Source: Acanthaster planci (taxonomy: Eukaryota; Echinodermata; Asteroidea; Valvatida; Acanthasteridae). Taken from it: DNA of 64,000 nt. The stretch is from NCBI RefSeq assembly GCF_001949145.1, contig NW_019091584.1, positions 342,174 to 406,173 of the forward strand, read 5' to 3'. The translations under genes were made by a program, and so were the position numbers. A model generated the notes under the pieces. It did not search any database. It saw only the letters and a list, made by a program, of their open reading frames with translations, and had not been told where the DNA came from. How positions within the stretch are numbered: position 1 is the first letter of the stretch; every line of letters begins with the position of its first letter. Of the stretch, positions 34,201 through 44,591 are shown piece by piece.

Positions 34201-37200
34201 TGGAAGTTAAGGCAAAGACCTGTAGAGACAGGGAGTCAGACCATGGAGAACAATTCAGACTCTAGCCATTAACTACTTGTGGTAACAACTCACAAGCATT
34301 GAAGGTAAAGCCCATCATTTGTCATTTGTGTACTTTGATCCTTTTGAGGCAACAAAATTACTCGAAATCTAGAGAAGGGTGCTTACGAGCAAACCTTGTA
34401 AGTTTCAGCCCAGTGAATAGTCCTACTATTTGGAAGAAAAAAATTTTCTAGGATTTGATAATGAATAACAGTAACAACACATGTATTGTATCAACACTTC
34501 TCATGGCCTTTTTTATACATTTTCGTCAAAATGAAAGCTTTAAGAGAAATAATATCATAGTGAGTTTATTCCTACAACCGTTTTGAAACCAAGTATGCTT
34601 TTCAGCAATAATTTAAACAGTTATTTCTAGGATAACTGCAAATGACGGACTGTACCTTCACTGTGCTTAATCTGCTCTGATAGAGCTGAAATACATTGCA
34701 TACTCTCATTTGTATCAAATAATGAAGCTTTTATCGGGTAACATCAATACTGCTGATGGCTACATGTGCACGGTGCCCATGAGAACATACTACAGATTTG
34801 CAAAACTACTTGAGTAAATGCAATGTCACAAGCATGTAAACAAGCACGTTTTCCATTTTAAAAAACTCTTTTTCCCCCAACGTTAAGCACACATAGAGGA
34901 CTGACGAATGACGTCATTTGAACCGGGAAGTGTAGTGCAAACGAATGGAGTACGGTTCCTGTGCAAATGCCTGCTACTCACAGAATTGTGAGTGTGATGT
35001 CTTCGCTTCGGTACTCTTCAGCACTGCTTGCATAGTCCATCACACCATCTAAAGCCATTATTACACTGCACACTGTGTAATAACGCTCAGTGTGTTGACG
35101 GCAGGCATGCATTGTGGGAACATGGGCAAAACTTACTATGGTACGCTCTGATCAACGCTGGCAATGAGTGACAAAAGGTAAACGCACATAACTCCAACTT
35201 GTTGAGGGAAAAAAAATGGCACCCTGGCACATGTGAGACCCAGGGGCAAACTTCAATATTTATGATCTACTGTAGCTGGTTTGATGTACTCCTTCACTAG
35301 CAAAGAAGGGGAAGGCTGCTCGCAAATTTCCCCATCTGGCTCACAAGCAAAGACCATACAGTCTAACAGAAATAAGCCAGTTTGGTATTCCAACAGCGTA
35401 TGCCAGCACAAGGCCACTCGGGAACAGCCAAGACAGATAAGTATGACCTATCAACGCGGCAATACACTGATTCATGCGTGCGCTTTGTTCTAGAAAGACA
35501 AAAGCCTTTCTGAAATACCGCACAGGCTCACTGGTCACAAATATGTGCTCAGTGCAGCCAGTGTAATGGTGACGAATTTATCTCAACCTCCTTCTCAGGA
35601 TTGCTATATAATTAGTCCTCCTGGTGTATCTTATTGCTCTTCGCAAACCCACTTTGGCAAAGCTCCTCCAAGTCACATAGGATAGCAAGATTGTCCTGTT
35701 TACTTTACAGTCACCCCCCCTTTACACAAAGGAATATTTTTACCTCAGAGGTTGTACAATGTATGTACCAGACAGTTTATTAAGCACACAGGCAGTGAGG
35801 AGGCAACATCTACCAATTTTCCTCTCAGCCTGACCCTGCCTCAGCGGGCTCAGTCTGCTAAAGCACTTGGATACTGGGCTCTGCAGAACAGCATTTTTTT
35901 CCGAGTAATCTGCCATTGGCACGGTGTTGGTTGGGTTTTTTCTTGGTTCACATGGGTTTCTTCAAATTTGCTTTGTCTATCTCATCTACTGTGTAGAATA
36001 CCATTTCATTTTTTTGTCAGTTGTCCAGTTTTCTTCTGAGCTTGACTTAAAAGTCTTTTCTTTTGTAAAAAAATCAATCAATTTTGCTTTATTTGAGAAT
36101 TGAGCTGAGTCAATTCGACTAATTCACTATTCGAATATGCAACCTTCAATTCGATCGAATATCCGAATATTCGTTTGTACCGACCAACAGATTGGTGAAC
36201 AAACCTTGTACAAAATCAGTTGCAATAACACACACAATTGTACATTATGATCAATATAATAGCCTCTCAAATGTAGGAGTATCTCCAGCCACTATTTAGC
36301 AAGATTTAAGAGATGAACAATACTTCTTGCCCTGTTGAGAATTTCTATTCCTTTCAAATTGTTTAATGAATAAATTACTTTTTGAATCGTTTTCTGTCAC
36401 TTTTCATTTGAATCTGCTTGAAACAAGCCTCCAAGTGCAATTTTTCTCATTTAAAGCAAAAGACAATTTTCCCTTCCTTTTCATGAATTTTGCATTTGAA
36501 TATTCAAATTTGGAAAATAATATTTGAATATTCAATAACCGATCGAATATTCGGTTATTCGGCACATCCCTGTTTGAGAGGAGTGCATATTGATTCTGCT
36601 CTTCAGTGAATCGTGCCTTTCATTTTGGAACCAGGCTTTTTTGGACTGTGACTTTAAGACCGACCATTTTCACTTCTTACACCAGCAGCAAACACACAGA
36701 AACCAGTGCACGCATGAGGTGAGTTACCACTGAAGCACCATCACTGCTATGTACAAGCACGCCATCTCTTGTTCTTGCAAAGAGTGGATTTCCATGCCAT
36801 TCTCACACTTGAAGAGTTGTTAAATCACCTTTAGCATACTTTTAACTTTTTAAAACTTTTTAACATTCCATTATGACTGTTCATGCACCCCTGGATGCCC
36901 TCTCAGAAAAAAAGAAAAGACATCAGCCATGTCAGGGAAACCACACCACAGGATTGAGCAGATTCAACGACACCCTAGTTGAAATCCCCAAACTGTTGCT
37001 CCCGAGAGTATGATCAATGGGCTTACTGGATAGATGCCGAGGATCCACATGATTCGAATCATCCGGTCCTTGTTGGGAATCCTGTTGAACAGGAAGTTGA
37101 CGTTTTCAATGAACGCAAAGAAAAGGACCATGGTGATGAACGTCATTATCCAGAAGACACTGGTCAGCATGGTGTCATCAAATATCACTACAAAACAGGC

Positions 37201-38601
37201 AGAAGAAATGTGCACCATTAAAACAATATTCAAGAGACAAACCACTCTCCATGAGAAAGGGCTATCATAAAAAAATCTGACATCACTTTATCTTTGTTGC
37301 ACAGGTTTTGGTTAATGTTGTTCATTTACTGAACAGCATTATAAAAAGTTTTCATTTTCAAAAGCTTAGATAAAGGTTAGAGATTAAGATTAAGGCTTCG
37401 ATCCAGCTGTGGGACAATGCTCCCTGTAAAATACTCCTTCTTGTCAAGCTGTCATTCTGCAAAAAGCAATGAAAGATAGCCATTTCCAAAGATTTGTCCA
37501 AAGATGCATCTTTGGACAAATCTTTTCCATCAGTAGTTGGTTGTTAATTATCGGCAAACCAGCAATGCAAGTGTTAACATGATTCAGAGGTCCCATGATT
37601 GAGTTGTTGGTCCAGTGCGTAGCATCATGTAGCTGCAATCGACTGAATGAGAGCACGTCCTGGATGCTGAATTTGCGCAATTCGAAACGCGACTTTAAAC
37701 ATTTGATTTTGATATCCTGAAATATTTTTCTCTAAATTCGCTCAGCCCAAATGTCAATAGGTTAGTTGTAGAGCAGCCTTCTTTAGATTTTGAGCATGTT
37801 TGTTGCCTCAATAAACATTATGCATAAATGACAAATGATGGACCGTACCTTAAAGATCCAAGGAAAAAGAAGCTGTCAGAAAGTGAAGCACTTTCAGATC
37901 TACCAACCTTGGAGGTGTTTTGCTTACTGTAAATTACTATGCAAATATTACCTTATTGTCTTTTTGCTTTCATTCTTTTCTACAATTGACAATTATTTTG
38001 TTCTAATGGAAAGAGAACGTGCAGAAAGGGCAAAGTGAAAGTTTGGAATTATCTTCACTTATCTAAAAGGAAATCTACAGGTTCTAATGCATGTACATGT
38101 ACCTCATAATATCATGCGTCAACAATTTGCAATGCCAATGCAAAAGTTGAAGATGTTCATTGATGCCTGCGTCTATTGAATTTTTTGTGATCCAAGTTAG
38201 TAAATGTTCCCACTGAAAATCAATACTGAACTTATAATTACTTCAGACTTTTCTTGGGTTCGGTTCGAAAATCTGATGAACAATTTTCGTGTTCCTTGCC
38301 TCCTAATTTTAGCAGTAAAAACCCCATGGTTTCACATCAGCTATCACAAGTATATATAATGACATTCTTATATTGACAAACTGCCTTAATTTTGTAACAC
38401 TCATAAACAAAACATGACCTTTCTCCAGTTCTGGTAGGAACTGTGCTGAATATTGCAATATCCCTTCACTGGAGCCACACAAAACAAAGAGGAAATCCAA
38501 GACAGAAACGGATTTTGCATGTGCTTACCATTGATCATTTCCACCACTGACCGATCCTTCGGGAGACATTGTGATGTCTGATTTTCAGCCATCACGCTCA
38601 T
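28267..38601 (-). CDS. Organic solute transporter subunit alpha-like protein (SLC51A family), complete
   Basis: Seven minus-strand exons join in phase: 38529-38601 (ATG at 38601), 37027-37187, 34146-34219, 33276-33419, 31475-31586, 30375-30627 and 28267-28463 (TAG). The product is 337 residues, close to the 340 of human OST-alpha. It is mostly hydrophobic with seven likely membrane segments: about 34-58, 70-91, 101-122, 157-181, 193-217, 228-254 and 274-294. The first hydrophilic stretch has an N-glycosylation sequon NQT at residues 7-9. The family-like pattern R-x-I-M-W-I-L-G-I-Y-P precedes the second segment, and the third follows FPRSSVF. OST-alpha pairs with a small beta subunit at the basolateral membrane and moves bile acids and steroid conjugates. 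In invertebrates the partner and substrate are unknown. The Lys-rich tail (KKVTAAQKKKPTLKR) is probably cytoplasmic. TMEM184, a longer relative, is less likely given the length. The introns hold several transposons. Confidence 0.85.
28597..29945. mobile_element. Foldback element (24327 family) split by a nested transposon
   Basis: The left half (28597-28726) and right half (from 29734 to about 29945) are the two arms of the element seen whole at 24327-24680, in the opposite orientation. They share ATAAGATCTGGTGCACTGAG, CACTGTTGCTATACCTC and AATGGACTGGTTCC. They are separated by a 1,007-bp insertion. Confidence 0.82.
28727..29733. mobile_element. Nested foldback transposon with 9-bp target duplication
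   Basis: The termini are TAGTCTTGGTTTCAAGACG at the left and CGTCTTGAGCCAAGACTA at the right. The 9-bp sequence GCTTTCGCA flanks both sides perfectly (28718-28726 and 29734-29742). A second inverted pair lies inside (CACTAACGTCTTGGGAATC near 28825 and GATTCCCAAGACATTAGTG near 29630). No transposase frame is seen. A 9-bp duplication with complex inverted ends suggests a MULE or Rehavkus-type non-autonomous element. Confidence 0.87.
32402..32980. mobile_element. TTAA-flanked element, copy of 24823-25420, inverted
   Basis: TTAA at 32402-32405 plus CCACTTGCC at one end, and GGCAGCAAGTGG plus TTAA at 32977-32980 at the other. The interior matches the 24823 element in reverse orientation, for example GCACAATCTGGGCTCTTTTT against AAAAAGAGCCCAGATTGTGC. 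It lies in an intron of the OST-alpha-like gene. Confidence 0.85.
33480..33700 (+). mobile_element. tRNA-derived SINE fragment
   Basis: Carries GGGTTCAAATC (B box) and GGATTGGGTTTTCAGTCCCT, shared with the minus-strand SINE at 4105-4478, but in plus orientation. It lies just upstream (in gene sense) of the OST-alpha-like exon at 33276-33419. Confidence 0.7.
36103..36571. mobile_element. AT-rich element with ATTCG-type ends, copy 1
   Basis: Begins around GAGTCAATTCGACTAATTC and ends around CGGTTATTCGGCACATCCCT. Interior blocks such as ACAAAATCAGTTGCAATAAC and CTTCTTGCCCTGTTGA recur in the same orientation at 41250-41772. It has no coding capacity. The subterminal TTCGAATATTCG repeats resemble non-autonomous hAT-like elements, though this assignment is tentative. 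Confidence 0.75.
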
Positions 38602-40704
38602 CTTAGACTGACAAGAGAAGAATGAAAGTGTTTCAGAACAACAAAGAAGCCATATGCCACAAACATCTACAGTCTATTTTGACCAAACAAGGGTGACAGA
38701 ACATGAAAAATATGGGAAAATGTGCAGCTGTAGAAGACAAATCCAAAACCCAAAACATGACCCATTACCAAACCACTGAATAAGAATAAACAATATTATT
38801 ACTAACGGCACAAATTCATGCCTTAACCAACAACATCATTTGTGTACGGGACAGCAGAGTATCTTGTTCAGGAGCTAAGTATGAGGTGTCTGAATTCGTT
38901 TAGAACTTGTTTTTTTTCCGTTTGCTGTAATACAATGAATCTGTTGAGATCAGATGGTCTTATAATTGAAAACTTGAAGAAAATTATGCAAACTGCTGAC
39001 AGATGTGAATGTGAAACTTGCACAGCATATCCTTTTGTAGAGAGTGTTAAGAATAATTGTGACATTTAAAGCAAGATTTTAAAATCTAATTACATGTAAA
39101 TGCTAGTTTTTGCAATTAAAAGATGAAACTTCGTATTGTCTAGTTTCTGATAGCATTAATTAGAGTTGATACAAAATCTCAGACGATTAGCTTCAGAGGT
39201 AAAGATATAAATACATGTATCTAGTTGGGAAATAGTTTTATCAATTCCGAGGGTACTGTACTTGGCCAATGCAATTTACCAGTTCTTCATACAGGTCATA
39301 ATATGAGTACTAACTCACCCTTAACGGAAACTTTTTACCTAGTTGTATGTTTGACAGGAAATATCACATTACGACTCACCACACAGAAAATTCTTGTGTC
39401 AAAATACCTGCACTATTCGGTTCACATCCAGACTGCATGTACAAAGACACTAAGAAACTATAAATAGAACTACGGTTACAAAGGTGAGAAACATTTATTC
39501 TTATCTGACTCAAAAACTTGGACCACCACCGAACCATGCAAATAATACCAAAGCTTCTGTAATCTTCAGAGAGGACCGGTGGGGAACGAGGCAGACAAAG
39601 TTGGCCAAGAGATCATTCCAATACCCTACATTACATACGGGCCTTGTGGGTGCTGCAAAGACACTGCTACCTTCGACCCCTTGATTGTATTTGAAGAGCA
39701 GATTAATCCCAGAGCTACAGCGTGCGCCGCTGATAACCGATTTGCACTACAATAACACCAAGATTTAATTAATCATTAATCCAGTTCAAAGTCAAATTTC
39801 ATTTCTATTTTTGCCCCCTGTGATAGCAGTGATGTTCAACTAAGGTGTAACTTTACTGTAGACAGAAAGCTACCTGCTTCTGATAAGGGAACTGGGAACT
39901 ATATTTGTGCTTGTAGTAAATCTATCCGATTGCAACACAACCTACCAGAACTTCAAACCTCACCTTTTAAATCTGAACCCACTGCTGCCTTTGGGTGGCT
40001 CACTGAATGAGCATTAGTAATCCAATTCTACAATGTCTAAAGGGAAGGGGTGACCAGATCTATTGTAACAAACCTCCTTGGGCTTCAGAAGTATTTAGAA
40101 AGGTCCTTGACCAATTTGGTCATACTAAAGTGGAGCTGTCAATCCCTGATCAAGACTGTTTATTTTTCATAAAACTTCAATCCCATTTCCCGTTACTAAT
40201 GTTTTGAAAACTGCGGTTCATACTTTCCCACGTCAACACCTTCTGATGACAATGATGAGCAGACATAAAGTACCATGAAATACTGCAGTTTGGCAATAAA
40301 TAAAAGGTATCAACAACCGCTACAATTCATCAATGCTTAGAACAACACAAATGGTCACATGCAACCTTTGTTTCACTTTGTACAATTTTGGTGAAGACTA
40401 GTGGTGAGCACTAGTGGTGAGTGGTAGGGGTGGCATTGGAACTGGGAACCAACCCCATTGAGGTACATGTAAAACACAGGTACCAGGCTAACCATGAAAG
40501 AAATCTGCACAAGTAGAAACCGATGTGTTGAAATTCTTACTTGAAATGCTCATTAACAAACTTTATGCATTGGAATCTTTTTTAGCATTCCATGTAGCCT
40601 GGCTGTGTTTTAAAAGTTTTCCTCCACTGCTTAATCAAACTATACTTCTTCACTGCCTCAAAAATTACTAAGTAATTTGCACAGTTGATTACAGGTATCC
40701 CGGT

Positions 40705-40775
40705 CCAATAGTTTTGGAACTGGTTCCTGGCATCAAGGTTCCATAGTTTTGGAACTGGTTCCTGGCATCGAAGGT
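40705..40775. repeat. 35-bp tandem duplication
   Basis: The block ATAGTTTTGGAACTGGTTCC plus CTGGCATC is repeated at a 35-bp period (starting 40708 and 40743) with few differences. Confidence 0.8.
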
Positions 40776-41249
40776 CGGGTATACGTACATGGGTGCCTGG
40801 TTCCATTGCACACCCTATGGACAATTAACTTCAAATCCTACCAAGTGCTGAAAATCCCTAACCCTTCCAGCCCAAAATCCAACAGGTGGTTTTGGAGGAT
40901 CTCAGAGCAACTCTTCACTGCACTAACCAGGGCTTGATGCTATTTTGCAGTTACTACACAAAGAAACTGCTACAGGGTAATAAATGGTGTTTCAACTTTT
41001 TAAACAAATGATTTGACAAATGAAGTACTACGACCACCATGTAATGCACATCAACTAGGACAATACAAATTCCTGCCACAGGTAATTCTGGGTTCTGATC
41101 TTCCAAATTGTGTTTCCCAAATCTGGACCATTTCTTAGACATGTAGCTTCCTCTAGAACTGTGTATGAAAATAACTCTGTACAATACAAACATACTTACA
41201 TGTACATGTACAAGCGCTGTACAAGAATGGAGTTAAATGCTCGGTGTTG

Positions 41250-41772
41250 GGGTGAGTCAAGTCGAATAATTCACTATTCAAATATTCGACCTTCAATTTG
41301 ATTGAATATTCGGTCCTACCAACCGGCAGACTGTTGATTAACAAACCATATACAAAATCAGTTGCCTTAACACACACAATAATTGTATATTATGATCAAT
41401 ATAACAGCTTCTCACATTTAGGAGTGTCTCCAGCCACGATTTAGAAAGATTGAAGAGATGAACAAGACTTCTTGCCCTGTTGAAAATTTCTATTCCTTTT
41501 AAATTATTTAACGAATAATTTACTTTTCAAATTGTTACAAGATTTCACACACTTTTCATTTTAATCTGCTTGAAAAAGGCCTCCATAGTGCAATTTTTCT
41601 CATTTAAAATAAAAGAAAATATTCCCTTTTTCGAATTTGAATATTCGAATGCAAAATTCATGAAAAGGAAAGGAAAATTCTCCCTTTTCATGAATGTTTT
41701 ATTCAAATATGAAAAATAATATATTCAAATATGCAACAACAAATCGAATATTCAGTTCTTCGGAACAGCCCT
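41250..41772. mobile_element. AT-rich element with ATTCG-type ends, copy 2
   Basis: Same orientation and block order as 36103-36571: GAGTCAAGTCGAATAATTC, ACAAAATCAGTTGCCTTAAC, CTTCTTGCCCTGTTGA. It carries a local expansion of the TTCGAATTTGAATATTCG stretch near the end. Confidence 0.75.
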
Positions 41773-43654
41773 AGCTTCTTCAATGTTTCTTCAATGTAAC
41801 ACTCCGCAGAAAAAGTATCTGAAATCTTCCTTAGGTAAAAGACAATTTACAATTAGAAGATAATGATTTCATTTTTGTAAGTTTGGAATTTGCCAAATTT
41901 GGAGTTTGCACATGGATTAATGTCTGGCACACACATCCTGGCAAAGCATTGAACATCTCAAGCTGCATCCGTTATTTGAAAAATGCCATTAGAGATAAGA
42001 ATTGACAAGCAACCATTTTTTGTCCTCCCTTTATGAACAAACCAAGCTGTCTCCACACTGCTTAATGCGGGTTGTCACGATTAGCCTCAAAATACATTTA
42101 AAAGCATGCAATACACGCATTACATTCTGTACAAAGCTTCTCGTCAAACTGCACAGAACTGTATGCCTTGTGCTTTATGTTACTTGTCTTCAACTATGTT
42201 CAGGTTATTGGTATACACAAAATTACATTGATAAAACACATAAAGATCAACAGCACCAACAAACAACAAAGAAAAGTCATTTATCACTCCTTTTTAAACT
42301 AAGAGGTGTTATTCAGACTCGTAACCACATTCAATGAGTTGGTTTCTTTAATGATTACCGAAGAGGAATTTCAAGGAAAGCACAGGGAATGTACTCTTCA
42401 GAGGGGACGCAACCAGTGTTATAGCTACGCCGGTGGGCACCAGTCGGGGATCTCCACCACAGTGTTCTACCGTCTGGCATTAAGCTTGATGAAACAGCCC
42501 ACTGACCGTCACTAAAATCCGTAAAAATCCAAGAAAAAACACTGGCCACTATGAAAATTTCATATTATATTCCTGGAAGAATTAAAAAAATTTGAACTCT
42601 TAATCAATTTGGAAAGGAAAACTCACTGAAAACGTGATCTAGAGTCCCCAGGACCCCCAGCTGTGACCCGCAAGACTCCGCTCACTTCATTCCCTCCCTT
42701 TGCCATTACTAAATTGTCCTGAACTAGAATATGGCTGGCTATAACACTGGATGCAACAAATACAAAAATTATTTTCTCTGCATGAAACTCCTTTTACCAC
42801 CATGCAGGGTAAAAGGTATCACACTCAGCATTACAGCAATTTCATAGCTTGCTGTCTTTCGCACATGTTTATTGTCCAATCCTTTGAACAGCTTTGGTCA
42901 GCAATTATTACAAGCATGAGGAGGCTATGGCCTTTTAAGGGATAATTAAGCAAGAACAAAAGTCCCAGGCCTGTTGAATTGCCCTGGGATAACTTCTATC
43001 CAATCAGCCGTTACTGAATTTGTGCTAAAATACAGGGTAAGCCCATTTTGTCACAGCCACTCAGAGATTAACAACAGCTTACTTTTTGCTCTCGATCTGT
43101 TCACCCACCTCCACCCCGTAACTCCACCTGAGGGTCATTTGGTCAAGGTTACAAGGCAATTATTGCGGATGCAGACAGCCAGTAAAACAATTTTTCTGTT
43201 AATTTGGGCATGGAAGCCACTTCATATTAATAAATATGCCTGTAAGTTAAATTGTTTCATAGCGCCTGAAAGTCTCAGGAGGCTATGTTTTGAACATACC
43301 ATTTTGTAAGACAATTACATGCGTTCGCCATAGCACTCGAAAGTATCACGAGGCTATGTTTTCCTGACTGAATATAAAATCAGTGGGAAGCGGTCACAGG
43401 TTATTGTAAGTGTGAAACTGTGGTCAGAAAATGGTTTTGGCTCATGTGCATGTGAGCTTTGGGCATGTGGTATTGCCCACACTGGCACTGCCTCCTTGTG
43501 TCGTTGGGGCTCGCAATGCCAAGTTTTGTTGTTGACAGTACACCCGCATGCCTACTCTAGTATCTGGTTGAATAAAATAGCTCAGGCTTTGGCATAATCC
43601 CATAATTGTTTTGTCACGTTGTCCTTTCGTTTTGAGTCCGAGTATGAAAACCAG

Positions 43655-43838
43655 GGCCCAATTTCATGGTGCTGCTTAATACAGTATTCTGTGCTTACGA
43701 TCTCCATTCTGCACTAACCGCGCGAGCAGAAAAATTCCTCGCTAACTCGTGAAATACGTTCGCCCTAAGCACAGAATTTTCTGCTACGGTAAGTGCCAAT
43801 TTTCCACTTGGCGGTAAGCAGCGCCATGAAATTGGGCC
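43655..43838. mobile_element. MITE with GGCCCAATTTCATGG termini
   Basis: The left end GGCCCAATTTCATGG, with GCTGCTTA soon after, is mirrored by TAAGCAGC and then CCATGAAATTGGGCC at the right. It is related to the element at 8620-8860 by its terminal words. No clear target duplication. Confidence 0.78.
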
Positions 43839-44109
43839 ATGTTATTTCTCTTTTCTCACACAAAATTGTACAAACATGTTTCCCTGTCGCAAAAATACCT
43901 CCAGCCGCACGCAGTCCTACGTTTGGGCTGATGGGGGGGGGGAACGAATGAGCTCTCTGCAAAGAGAAGTATAACAACAAGTGACAAGGCAGTCAAATCT
44001 ACAAGACACTTCTCAACTGTTAACCGAAACTGGAATGGTAACGATTTGTGCAGAACCATGAGCTACGAAATACGCAACAAAACAAGATATAAAAATATGC
44101 ACTTTGACG

Positions 44110-44115
44110 TTTAAT
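44110..44115 (-). terminator. Possible poly(A) signal of SRBD1 (ATTAAA variant)
   Basis: The minus strand reads ATTAAA about 190 nt downstream of the SRBD1 stop. It is the nearest variant signal I noticed, but downstream elements were not checked. Confidence 0.35.
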
Positions 44116-44301
44116 GTTGTTGGCAGTGTCGAAACTGATCTCCATTGTTTGTCTCTATCTCAGGAGAGGGTGTTACGACGACTGACTCCTCATCTTCGGC
44201 AGGACTATAGTCAAACCCCAACAATTGCAATGAACAGGAACTGTTGATGCGGTCTCAGCTGCAGTGTTCATGAGGGGTGATGGATATGACCACTCGTACC
44301 C

Positions 44302-44591
44302 TTACTGCACCGGTCGGCTCAGCTCAAGCCCGATCCGTGCCTTGGACTCATCCTCGCTCCTCTGAATGGACAGCACCCGCACCACCACCTTGTCCCCAGG
44401 GCCCAGGGGCTGGCCCTGCTTGAGGAAGTCCTGCCGCATCTTGCTGATGTGAATGAGCCCATTGCGCCCCACCCCGATGTCCACAAAAGCTCCAAAGTGG
44501 GTCACATTGGTGACACGGCCCGTCAGCTCCTGGCCACTGCTGAGGTCCGAAATGGATTGCAGGTTTTGCTTGAACAGGGGTTTGTCATATT
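44302..44591 (-). CDS. SRBD1: SRBD1 last exon encoding the S1 domain
   Basis: The exon starts with two bases completing a Glu codon and ends at TAA. It reads [18 protein letters not shown], then GLIHISKM, then [12 protein letters not shown], the typical S1 (OB-fold) pattern with the aromatic/Phe-Val-Asp strand used for RNA contact. The polypeptide stops just after the fold (LELSRPVQ), as in other family members. Confidence 0.95.

Larger units (their letters stand above)
38602..44301. other. Intergenic region between OST-alpha-like and SRBD1 genes
   Basis: Contains an AT-rich transposon (41250-41772), a 35-bp tandem duplication (40705-40775) and a MITE (43655-43838). No splice-bounded conserved coding segment was found. 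The promoter of the transporter gene should lie just above 38601, but no core elements are convincing. Confidence 0.4.

Noticed and set aside
42390-42515. Gly/Ser-containing frame around 42.4 kb
   Set aside because: No similarity that I recognise and no exon boundaries. Probably part of an unclassified repeat.
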